A stretch of 64,000 nt of DNA from Antitrichia curtipendula (taxonomy: Eukaryota > Streptophyta > Bryopsida > Hypnales > Leucodontaceae). The position numbers were made by a program, and so were the translations under genes. Position 1 is the first letter of the stretch; every line of letters starts with the position of its first letter. Under the pieces are notes generated by a model. That model did no database searches, had not been told where the DNA came from, and saw only the letters and a list, made by a program, of their open reading frames with translations. The stretch covers positions 20,336,001 through 20,400,000 of the forward strand of contig OX579635.1 in the NCBI GenBank assembly GCA_951230915.1, in the 5' to 3' direction. Positions 35,398-45,013 of the stretch are shown here, piece after piece.

Positions 35398-36224
35398 GAT
35401 CAAAAGAATTTCCGGGCAGCTGGGCCATTCATTCCACTACAGCAGAAAAGCTTCTCCTCATTCCGAAGAGAAATCGGCACTGCACTGATGGAGCTTTTAG
35501 GATTTCAAGTTCACAAACAATTGCTCAAATGTTGTAGGTTCAAGGCTTCAAGCTTCTGAATACAAAGTTCAGCACACACCTAAATCCAAAAGCATAAGGC
35601 AATCAACAATTGATCATATACAAATTGCTAATGTCAATGAAATCAATTCAAATCTTAAGGAAATCAATTTTTGTTGCATGTGGTATAAAACCAAGTCTGA
35701 ACCAATAGCCAGCATTAAAAACTTAACCAAGAAAACCCTTTAGGACAAAACTTGGCTAAGAAAAGCTTGGCTAAAAAGCAAAAATGAAATGCAAGAGCTT
35801 CTACTCTAAATCCTACACTACTTTGATAGAGCTTCTACTCTAAATCCTACACTACTTTGATAGAAATGGGACAGGCCCCAAGTTCTTTAAAATCTCTGCA
35901 ATTGTAAACTGAGCATCTACTCCATTAATCACCAAATTGATGATCTAACAATTGCTAATGTCTTTAAAGACATGGCCTGACTTCCCTTCGTCAGCAGTAA
36001 CACTTCTGTTCATCTCGTTCTTTGCAGGTGTCAAAATGGGTTGTCTATCGCCAACCACGACCAGCTCGGGCACCTCTCCCGTACCCTGCAAAACCGATAC
36101 AGCAGCATCATCGCCAACACTCAAAACATCACTCACCTGCATACAACAGCATCCACAACACTGAAGTTAGTATAATCTTTCATAAGAGAAACACAATCAG
36201 AGAGTAAGTACAACAGAAGAGAAC
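35398..36224. other. spacer with a 34-bp tandem duplication
   Basis: 35794-35861 is a perfect direct duplication of a 34-bp unit beginning AGAGCTTCTACTC. The rest shows no supported gene. It probably includes the far 3' flank of the recombinase gene. Confidence 0.6.
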
Positions 36225-36560
36225 CCCCCCGATTCCCCGACTCTTGTGAACCACCCCCGACTCTCCGATTCCTAAGAACCACCGCAGACTCCCTGATTCC
36301 CGACTCAACAGTGTCAACTCAACTCCCCGATTCCCGACTCAACTCCTTGATTCCCTGCTCAACTCCCCGATTCTCGATTCAACAGTGTCACCTCTCACCG
36401 AACTCCCAGACTGGTCTCACCTCAACAGTGTCAACTCAACTCCCCGATTCCCTACTCAACTCCCCGATTCCCGATTCAACTCCCCGATTCCCGACACAAC
36501 ACTGTCACCTCTCACCGAACTTCCAGAGTGGTCTCACCAAACTCCCGACTACTCTCACAC
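36225..36560. repeat. minisatellite, CAACTCCCCGATTCCCGA-type units
   Basis: About a dozen variants of a unit close to CAACTCCCCGATTCC are interspersed with a higher-order block, CAACAGTGTCA...CTCTCACCGAAC, present about twice. The open frames over it reflect repetition. It lies just downstream of the recombinase gene. Confidence 0.85.
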
Positions 36561-36830
36561 CAGCATAATCACAATAAGTTGCTTTAAATAAGCTCATGCT
36601 CCCTGGTAAGGATGTCAAAGAACTGAACAGGGCTTAAAAGCTTTTCAACTTGGTGTTAAATAGACTGCATAAGAGAAAAGATGCAAAGCATCTTGAATAG
36701 AACTACAAAGAAGCTGTTTACCACAATTCAAATGACACCGCTTGGAAATCTGCCGCCCTGATAGACTGGTCTCACCGAAACTATATATTGACTACTCTTA
36801 GCAGCAGTTGACTACTCTCAGCAGCATTGA

Positions 36831-39456
36831 CTAACAAACCTTTGAGGCAGCCTTGTGGAGAACCTCATCAGCATAAACATCCTCAAAGGAAGTTGCCTGT
36901 CCAGAAATAACACGTTGCATTGCTTTGCTGGAGAGGTCAACTTCTTCCCTACTATACTTCCCGTATGACTTAGAATCCCTATGGCCAGTGACGACCATTC
37001 CCTTCTCCCTTGGGACACGGGCTTCCTCCATCCTTGTAATCCCAGTGGCCCTGCCAGACTTATTAGTTATTTTTTTTAACTTCAAGGCAGGCACGGCCTC
37101 AGCTAGAGTACGGGTGATATCACTCAGCGTATTTCTTCCAACTGCCCCACGAGAAAACCATACTGGATCACAAGTCCTCAACCGTGTTTTGGGGGTCAAG
37201 AATAAGGGATGCACAGTATCAATTGGGTCAAACACGGGCCAGTGTGCAACGAGGGATTTGTAAGTGGAAACAACATCTACGTCGTAGCAGTTAATAGGTT
37301 TCCTGAGACTGTCAGAACTGCAACGCCGCACATCGACCTTCCAGTTCTTGCACAATCCGGGCGAAAATCTGTGAAAACAAAAGATAATCACTATGAAGCA
37401 AACAAAATAGTAAACCTCCCGAATAGAAGTACAGAAGCTAACTCTGCTACGAGACTAACTCTGCTACTCTGCTACGAGACTAACTCTGCTACGAGACTAA
37501 CTCTGACTAACTCTGGTTCCTCCTACCTGCCGATTGAGCACCAAAAACATACTAGTAATTAGTTCCTTTTCATGGATCAACCCATTTCTAAGCAACACAA
37601 GTGAAGCTACCAGAGTGCTCTTATCTACTGTAACGTAACTCTAATCTGTTAGCACACAATTCTAATCTGTTACCTGTGAACTCTAATCTGTTAGCACACA
37701 ACTGGAACATCGATCAGCAGGTAAAACACAGTCGGGATAATAACACAGTTAGAACACAATCCGACAAGCTACAAAGACAGCCGGCAAACAAAGACAGCCA
37801 ACGAGCAGAGACAATCAACAGGTAGAACAGTCACGGTAATGACACAGGTAGAACACAACGCTCATTTTCAAAAAATAAATCACTGCACTAACTCTGCGAG
37901 ACCAACTCTGCTACAAGTTGCAAGACTGACTTGGTTCCAGGAATGACTTGGCTGCAAAACTGACAAGGAATGTGACTTCAAGATTGGAACACACTCACTC
38001 ACACCTCTACAGGGATAGAAGAACTAACCTTAAAAACTCGTCTCCAACTTGATCCTTACAGACCTCAAAAAGGTTGCTCTCACAGTCTCGTAACTCTCTG
38101 CCGCCTCTAATGAAGAAATTCCGCGTACAGAAGTAAGCAAATCTCCTATTCAAACCAGATGGATTATGCACAGAAGCTTCATTTGAAGCCAACATTTGCT
38201 TTTCTTCAGTCAAAGAGAGAACGTCACTCTTAAGTATCTCCTTTCCCAAACCTGCGTTTACTGCACGGATCACAGCCTCGTCTGCTGCCAGCTTTACACG
38301 TTGAAACCTCGGGTCAGTCAGAATATTAAACGGCAATGCCAGCTTTGACGATGTTTCCACACAACGCTCTTCCTCACGAGCTCGGATTATTCTTCCGATT
38401 GCTCGGAGCATATTGGCAATCCTACAAAGAAAACATGAGATGAAGGTTAGAACATAAAGTACAACAATATAAAGAACCAATCAAATTACTTATAAACCAC
38501 GCAAAGCAAAAACAGATTAGTAAGGTAGTAGGGTAAGGACAATACGTTCCTGGAGGATACAAATCGCCATTTCTCTTGGCCACCTGCAGCATGAAAAGCT
38601 GTAACATATCTACTAAAGGGACAATATCTTTAGCTTCAGCTAAGTCCTCAATAGTGGACACAGTGGAGTAGCCTTTGTAACTACGGAACTCATCAAAGGC
38701 TTTACGAGCCCATTTTTCCGAATGTGCACTCCGCCGACGACCTCTTTTCCTGACGTTTTCCAGTTCAGTCTCGTCAACATCCAGAAAACGATTAGGCTGT
38801 GTTAAGGGAGGATCATCGCCCACGGCATCAGTAGCATCAATAGCATGATCGTCATCAGATGATTCGCTTGAATCTGCTGGTATAATGTAGGGACCAGTGT
38901 CGACGATGTCAGTAAGCGCTACCAACAAATCGTCATCATTGACAGTGTAAACGTCAACGTAATCCGGGCTTGGAAGGACGGACACAATAGAATGATCAGC
39001 CTTGAAGGCTGTAGCGCAAGTATTCTGATTCGTATTGGTGAGCACAGTTAAGTGTTCTCCGATTCCATCATTGGCTACAAGAACCTCAGGTACCAAAACC
39101 TCATCGTCAGGACAAGGAATAATGGGAGACTTGGCACTGATACAGGAAGCAGTACTAAGCTCCTCTGAAACCTTAGGACTGCATACTGACACCAGCGCAT
39201 CAAGTAATGGATCAAGATCAGTAAGGCGCTGTGGATCATCAACAGCTTGTGCAACATCATTGGAGCACAAACGAGAAGTGTCATCTGGACAACTCGAAGT
39301 TGCCATTGGCACTGCGATCATCTCCACTTTCGCAGATATCACCACAGGCGCGCTCACTCTCAAGAAAGGGCGTAAATCGAACGGGTCAGGTGACCGCCGA
39401 CCAATGCACTGGACCTCCGGACTACTCGAACGACGCCTCTTAGTTGCACTCTCCAT
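36831..39456 (-). CDS. Crypton/DUF3504-type tyrosine recombinase
   Basis: Three exons by my reading: 39456-38546, 38421-38029 and 37368-36831, joined in frame to 613 aa. The introns are 38422-38545 (GTATTG...TTTGTAG) and 37369-38028 (GTTAGT...TTTCACAG). Residues 1-245: KRRR near the start, a Ser/Asp-rich acidic stretch at 195-215 and a basic RKRGRRR at 236-242, probably nuclear signals. About 250-360: the Crypton-like N-terminal (core-binding) region with GDLYPPGT and FNILTDPRF. About 400-575: the catalytic domain. R409 (FFIRGGREL), R541 (TNKSGR), H564 (TGHR) and Y573 (SYGKY) fit the Arg-Arg-His-Tyr set. The usual first His of HxxR is Lys538. Tyrosine recombinases cut and rejoin DNA through a 3'-phosphotyrosine. 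No stops or frameshifts, so it is intact or domesticated. An in-frame upstream ATG at 39543 is an alternative start. Confidence 0.8.
37437..37516. repeat. tandem repeat in recombinase intron 2
   Basis: About four variants of a 17-bp unit, GACTAACTCTGCTACGA. Downstream in the same intron (37628-37860) are repeated CTCTAATCTGTTA words and GAGCAGAGACAATCAAC, which reappears upstream of the gene near 39825-39866. Confidence 0.8.
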
Positions 39457-39595
39457 GACGAAGGTTAAAGAAAAAGTTAGGGAGTATCTGTTATGGCGGC
39501 CGCAACCGTCGATTTCCAATTGGTTATTTTTGCATTGAGCCATTGCAGAGAGCAGTATTAGAAACAAAATTATAGAACATAACGAGAAATCACCG

Positions 39596-39712
39596 CAACA
39601 AGAACTCACCGCAACAAGCATGCGTCACCGCAACAAGAACTCACCGCAACAAGCATACGTCACCGCAACAAGAACTCACCGTAACAAGAATACGTCACCA
39701 AAACAAGAAATC
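39596..39712. repeat. tandem repeat upstream of the recombinase gene
   Basis: About three units of roughly 36 bp made of CACCGCAACAAGAACT and CACCGCAACAAGCATACGT, the last one degenerate. Confidence 0.85.
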
Positions 39713-39853
39713 ACAACAACATACGTCACGAAAGACAATGAACAGCAACAGCAATGAACAGCAACCGCAGGCGAGTAGCGACCGAGGGTGAGCAGAGACC
39801 GCAGGCGTGCAGCGAAGCCGACGAGCAGAGACAACCGATGAGCAGATAGCCGA

Positions 39854-40190
39854 GACAATCAACGGAGAAAAGGAGTCTCCAACGGGCGGCAAGGAGCGGC
39901 GCCAAACCTACAGACACAGCAGCGAGCAGGGACAATCAACGGAGAAAAGGAGTCTCCAACGGGCGGCAAGGAGCGGCGCCAAACCTACAGATACAACAGC
40001 GAGCAGGGACAATCAACGGAGAAAAGGAGTCTCCAACGGGCGGCAAGGAGCGGCGCTAAACCTACAGACACAGCAGCGAGCAAGGACAATCAACGGAGAA
40101 AAGGAGAGGGCGTTTAAACTATTTCTTCTCCAACGAGCGGCAAGGAGCGGCGCCAAACCTACAGCAGTTTCAAAAAGAAGCGGCGGCGCG
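39854..40190. repeat. 77-bp minisatellite, about four units
   Basis: The word GACAATCAACGGAGAAAAGG recurs at 39854, 39931, 40008 and 40085, exactly 77 bp apart, and the last unit is modified by an insertion. Because 77 is not a multiple of three, the plus-strand open frame over it shifts register each unit and is not a protein repeat. Confidence 0.9.
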
Positions 40191-40299
40191 AAACCTAATT
40201 TCGAATAGAAGAAGCGGCGCGAGGGGGAAACCTAATATTTTTCTCGAGCAGACAATTCGGGCAAAGAATCCGGGCAGGGCTCAGACTGCGTAACGCAGC

Positions 40300-40421
40300 G
40301 GGAGTCATGCCCCCGCGGGCGTTCCAGCCTGGGACGGCACCTACCCTCGACCTCGGGCTCACGCCCTCGGTCTCGAGCAGGTGCCATCCCAGGCTGGAAC
40401 GCCCTCGGGGGCATGACTCCC
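40300..40421. repeat. 122-bp GC-rich hairpin
   Basis: GGGAGTCATGCCCCCGCGGG and the following GCGTTCCAGCCTGGGA are repeated inversely at 40384-40421, with the inner part (ACCTCGGGC / GCCCTCGGT) also pairing around a short loop. Arms are close to 60 bp with few mismatches. It lies between the divergent recombinase and DUF506 genes. It could be a small fold-back element or a structured regulatory region. Confidence 0.8.
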
Positions 40422-41343
40422 ACTATACAACACTACCACTAACATTCCGTCGCCCGCCAATATCGCCCACGAAGCTCGGAACCTTCGTCACGAAGTCAGG
40501 TACCTTCCGCACGAAGCTAGGAACCTTCCCGACGAAGCCAGCAACCTTCTTATCTCCCCGTTCCCAGCTGTCTCACCGTATTATCCAAGTGCCTCGTCTT
40601 CCCCACGACGAACGAAGACCGACGCGGACAACTGAAGTCGTGCAAGGTCGTCCCCAAATCGCATCGAATCCGTCGCTTTCGTTCCTTTTTCGTCCCCAGT
40701 CGCCGCATCCCCCCGCCACCTTCGTTGCGCCTTCCCACTATCATAGATCATCCACTATGATTCAGCTGAACGTCCCTTAACGTCGTTGGCTTTTTTAAGC
40801 CGCAAATGGGAGCCGTTGCGAGGTTACGCTATATAGTTCGCACTCCATGGCCATAAACATTGGAGAGGCGAGGTGATGTTTGTGGGTTTCTTCGTTTCTT
40901 CCATCCGTCGGTTGTTTCTTCGGGCGGAGTTTTCTTTGCGGAGAAGAACGGCTACTTCGGGCGTTTCCGTGTTCGTGTTCGTGTCTGTTGCTTAGTATTT
41001 GTGATTTCGTCTGAGAGATTGTGTAAGTTTGCTTCAGATTTCATGAGATTTCGTGGTTTTGGAGTGTTTGGATTGTTGGACTTGTTGCTTCCGGCGGAGA
41101 GAAATGGCTACTTTCGTGTTTGTGCATTCGGGCGTCTGAGTTTTCCTGTTTGAATGTGTGTTACTTAGTTTACGTTCGTTTGTTTGAGAGATTTTGAGTT
41201 TTTAGGGTTTTAGGGTTTTGTTTGTCTGTAATGGCGAGCTTTGGGAATGGTCAGTGAGGGTCTCGGTTGGAGGCGTTGGTGAGTTCGTCGGTTTATAGCA
41301 ACTCAGTTGGAGGTGTGGGTGAGTTCGTTGGTTTTTGGCGAAG
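40422..41343 (+). promoter_or_regulatory. GC-richer upstream region of the DUF506 gene
   Basis: GC and CpG content rise here compared with the flanks. 40440-40555 repeats words like ACGAAG(C/T)(C/T)(A/C)GG and ACCTTC. 40905-41130 contains two related blocks around GCGGAGA(A/G)AA(C/T)GGCTAC. The region probably holds the promoter and 5' leader. No TATA box was fixed with confidence. Confidence 0.45.
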
Positions 41344-42570
41344 ATGCCGGGTATTGTGACAATGAAGCAAAGGGGCACCTGCTCGAAGGCGATGGCGAGA
41401 GTCAAGGAAGAGCGTGGTTTAGGTGCATTGCTGTCGCATGTGCGCTTCTCCCCTGGGAAGAAAGGGCGTCGCCCTACGGATCTTCAGGCTCTAGGCACCA
41501 GGTCGAATCTGGCAATGAAGTTAAGGATGAAGCTTCTCGGCGAAGGATGCGATGATGTGGAGAGTAACGAGAATGTGAGCAGTGAGCGTGAGCAGAAGAA
41601 TGAGCCCAACTCCGTGCGATTAGCGGCTATGGTGGACGAGTTTCTCGAGGACGGGACTAACGACAGGAAGCGTGGACGGTCACGGTTTGACGACGGTTCC
41701 GGGGAAGAAGAGTCCAAGTCGTCTCTCAGAGATGAGCTTGCCGCCATTCTACACGGCGAAGTCAGCATATCGGAGAAAATCGTATTAGGTGAAGTGAACA
41801 GTGCTGTGAATGTGGGTGATGGTGTTTCTAGTTCTCTCCAACGCCATGTCTTTCGCCATCTTCTTCGTGCTGGTTTCAACGTTGGCGTCTGCAAGTCCAG
41901 ATGGGATCACTCGGGAGGGTTCCCTGGTGGTAACTACGAGTACATTGATGTGGTATTCGAGGATTCATCTGAACGATGCGAGCGGATTGTAATCGATGTT
42001 GATTTTAGAGCACAGTTCGAAATTGCGCGTCCAACTGCTCACTACGGTGCTCTTCTTCAAGCCTTGCCCACCGTCTTCGTAGGGAGGGCGGATCAGATTC
42101 GTAGGATTGTGGACGTCATGTCGCAAGCGTTGAAGTTGTCGTTGAAGAAGAGTGGCATGCACTTGCCACCATGGCGGAAACTGGAGTACATGAGAGCGAA
42201 GTGGCTGGCTTCTTACAAGCGGAAGACGAAATGGGAGAAGAGCATTGACGGAAGCAGTGACAGTGGCAGTGGAGTATGCGATGTTTCTACTGTGGCCAAT
42301 GCGAGTGTGAAAAGCTCGCACTTGGTTCCGGAGCCTCAGAAGCTAGAAGAGAATCCTGTTGTGAAGGAATCGAGTATTGCAAACAGGTTTGCCACTGGCC
42401 AGCGTGTTGGTATGATTTCGAACTCCATTGACAACAACGACTGGCATCTTCCGAGCCTGAAAGCGAAAAAATCTCAAGGGCCTCGACATGCTGGACTTGC
42501 ATCCTTATTTCGGAAGCCAGTCTCAAGTCTTCAAGAAGGAATGGCGAAAGGACCTGGTGGTGGTGCTTGA
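41344..42570 (+). CDS. DUF506 family protein (PD-(D/E)XK-like)
   Basis: Single-exon gene of 408 aa. The first in-frame ATG after an upstream TTG is at 41344 (MPGIVTMKQRG). The DUF506 core spans about residues 165-295: FRHLLRAGFNVGVCKSRWDH, GGNYEYIDVV, ERIVIDVDFRAQFEIARPT, LPTVFVG and GMHLPPWRKLEYMRAKWL, all hallmarks of this plant family. Structure-based classification places DUF506 near the PD-(D/E)XK nuclease fold; the Asp of IDVDFR and the Glu of QFEIA would be core acidic residues. The biochemical role is not firmly established; family members have been linked to iron-deficiency and root-hair responses. The N-terminal third is Ser/Glu-rich and the C terminus is disordered-looking and ends in Gly-rich sequence. 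Divergent to the recombinase gene, 1.9 kb between start codons. Confidence 0.9.
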   Translation: MPGIVTMKQRGTCSKAMARVKEERGLGALLSHVRFSPGKKGRRPTDLQALGTRSNLAMKLRMKLLGEGCDDVESNENVSSEREQKNEPNSVRLAAMVDEFLEDGTNDRKRGRSRFDDGSGEEESKSSLRDELAAILHGEVSISEKIVLGEVNSAVNVGDGVSSSLQRHVFRHLLRAGFNVGVCKSRWDHSGGFPGGNYEYIDVVFEDSSERCERIVIDVDFRAQFEIARPTAHYGALLQALPTVFVGRADQIRRIVDVMSQALKLSLKKSGMHLPPWRKLEYMRAKWLASYKRKTKWEKSIDGSSDSGSGVCDVSTVANASVKSSHLVPEPQKLEENPVVKESSIANRFATGQRVGMISNSIDNNDWHLPSLKAKKSQGPRHAGLASLFRKPVSSLQEGMAKGPGGGA

Positions 42571-43579
42571 GAGTGTCAAGTTTTATTTTGACTTCCTTTT
42601 TGATGACTTACTGGTAACCAACAGGTTTTAACGACACCTATTTTTTTGTATTGTACTATACACCTTCGTGCTTGCGTACACATCCTTACCGAAGGTGATA
42701 CATTTTGACAAGGCGATGCCGTTGAGTTTTTAGTTTGTGCGAGATATTAGGAGTTTATGATGTAGTCGAGAAAATGAGCAATTCATGGGATGGTAACCCT
42801 ACTACCCAGTTAGGGACCTCCCGCCAAAGAAACAGTTTAGAGTATGTTGTGTTGAGTCTCCGCTGAGATTTAGTTTGTGTTGCAGTTTTGTAGTGTGAGA
42901 GTGTACATAGTTAAGAGGGGGAAAAGGATTGAAAAGTGGTTTGCTCCAGATATAACATTCTGGTTTGGTTTTCTATTGCGAGTCGTGGTTGTAGGGCTCG
43001 AGTTTCAGAATTTCGTAGCCCGTGTCGACGGGTTTTGAAGCAGGTTTGTTACTTGACATCCATCGCTAATGTTTGCGATTGGAAGAATAATGAGGTGGAA
43101 AAATAAATGGGAAGAAAAGAAGTTGAGGTATATCTTGTCTATTTGAATTCGTGGAATTGTATTGTGTTCTCCCGTGTGGATCTCTCCGTTGCATACATCC
43201 AGGCGATTGTATCGTGCCTGTCCCCGTGGTTGCTGCGACTATCACCAAGGTCCTTCAAAGCGCTGAATGGGATATGCACAGTAATTGCGCATGTCGCAAC
43301 ATTTTTCAACCAATTTATTTTGAAGACTACTAGTTGTCATTTAATGAGGATTAATTTCTTACATTGTTGCAATGGTACTGCAAAGCAGACTTTGAGAATG
43401 TGGAATGAGGAATGAACCTTTTGCCATGAGAAAAAACAGATTTTCTATTCATTGTGGAATTTATTGAATTCATAAATCATAACTTTTCAACCCTTCTTCA
43501 ACCCTAATGCACACTGCTTTTTTCGAATGCAAACTCATGTACAATGCAACAGGTTAAAATTGGTGGATTTCCTACTTAT
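42571..43579. other. 3' region of the DUF506 gene and spacer
   Basis: Likely holds the 3' UTR; no single polyadenylation signal stands out. Open frames at 43107-43415 are not supported. Confidence 0.35.
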
Positions 43580-43867
43580 TAGTGGTAGTCACAGCTTGTT
43601 CAAGGTGCATGTGAACAATGGAGATTCAATATCGGAGTATGTTTGTAGTAGCCAATGAGAAGCCACGTTTTTAGAAGAAGCTATGACCACCCTCTTTGAG
43701 GTAGAATGTGGAGAATGGACAATGGAGTTATCTTGGAGTCCTTTTTGGAGCCAAAAAGGTGAAATGAAGACAAAATTAGAAGTCCAAAGGTTAAAGTGGG
43801 AGTTCAAAAGAGAAAGTTAAGATCTCCATTGTTCACACGCACCTTGAACAAGCTGTGACTACCACTA
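43580..43867. mobile_element. 288-bp MITE, TA-flanked
   Basis: Arms of about 46 bp, left beginning TAGTGGTAGTCACAGC and right ending with its inverse, with one mismatch by eye. Reading the TA as target duplication, the termini start GTGGTAGTC, a pattern consistent with Tc1/mariner-type insertion. No ORF of note. Confidence 0.8.
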
Positions 43868-43903
43868 TTTTCACCCGCCTTGGCTTTCTTGAAATTTGTC
43901 CAG

Positions 43904-43940
43904 AAGTATGCCGAAAAGTATGCCGAAAAGTATGCCGAAA
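43904..43940. repeat. 12-bp tandem triplet
   Basis: Three copies of AAGTATGCCGAA in a row. Confidence 0.85.
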
Positions 43941-44020
43941 GGTGGAAAAAATTCCCAATCCATTGCCGCCATTGTTAATTTTCATTTGGAAAATTTCCTT
44001 AACTTTGTGAATCCAGTTCT

Positions 44021-44128
44021 AAATGGGAGCAAGCTCATTGTGGGCAAAATTGTAATGGTGGTGTACATTCAAGTTCTGAAATATACACCACCATTACAAT
44101 TTTGCCCACAATGGGCTTGCTCCCATTT
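44021..44128. repeat. near-perfect 45-bp-arm hairpin
   Basis: Arms 44021-44065 and 44084-44128 are inverse copies with one mismatch and an 18-base loop. The stem includes ATTGTAATGGTGGTGTA. Candidates are a small fold-back element or a young small-RNA hairpin. Near-perfect pairing over 45 bp is longer and tidier than a typical conserved miRNA stem. Confidence 0.85.
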
Positions 44129-45013
44129 TGTCCGTAATGAGGTAGATTATTTTACATGTACTATTCTTTTTCCAGCTAATCAATAAAAAGCTTCCTGACA
44201 TTGCTACATGAGTGACAAAGATTTGGACCAGCATGATGGTTGAGTGTGCATTGTGAGACACCTTCTATCAAAGATAAGTTATTCCATATTAGGTCAATTC
44301 CCACTCACAACAGGAGCTTAATGAATCCCACCAAGTCAAATTATTGCGTTGTGCATTAAGTAGGTAAACAAAAACCTAAAAGTTAGTAAATGAAGGATAA
44401 TTGATAGTTTGATACAGTAGAATACTATAGACATAGTAATAAAAATTTCCTAGAAAATATATGTCCGATCAGTTGCCCACCGGAAAAAAGGATTTTGAAT
44501 TGATAATACTCTTACATACTCCAAAGGCGGATGGCCGAAATGCCAAGATTTAATTTTCCTACCCAATCCATTTCCAAAAATATTTTTTTCATTCGGAACC
44601 TCATCCTAAACTTTTCTATCTCATTCGGAAATTCTCGAAAAAAAATTCGCGAGGTCGTAACTAAATGCCGGTACTTCCCGTTTATTGGTCCACTGTCACA
44701 GTGATCTACAGCGTCTCATTTAGCAATTGCATAAAAAAATTGGTACACGTTAATAATCTTGTAAATGGGCTTGACTAGTGTCACAGTAGTCTACAGCATC
44801 TCACTTTGCAATTGCAAAATAAAATTTACTAAGTGATAAAAAATTTGATCCAATGTCATGCGGTCTCTTCAACCCAAAAATGTCTCCACAACTTTATAGA
44901 ACTCACCAAAGTTCTACTTTCCACCCACTTGAAGATAGCATCCTCTACCTTACCGTACCTGACCAACTACGTTAGCATGATTTGTGTAATTTATTGCACA
45001 AGAATAGATACCT
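44129..45013. other. 3' flank of the ERD7-like gene
   Basis: A diverged direct repeat (GTGTCACAGT(A/G)(A/G)TCTACAGC... and TTGCAATTGCA-like words) occurs at about 44695-44735 and 44778-44830. The 3' UTR of the minus-strand gene is probably at the right end. No other gene. Confidence 0.4.

Noticed and set aside
36311..36591. Ser/Pro-rich open frames
   Set aside because: Translation of the CCCCGATTCC minisatellite in two registers; no independent support.
39807..40208. 133-codon plus-strand frame, Lys/Arg-rich
   Set aside because: It is carried by a 77-bp tandem array whose unit shifts the frame, so there is no conserved protein repeat.
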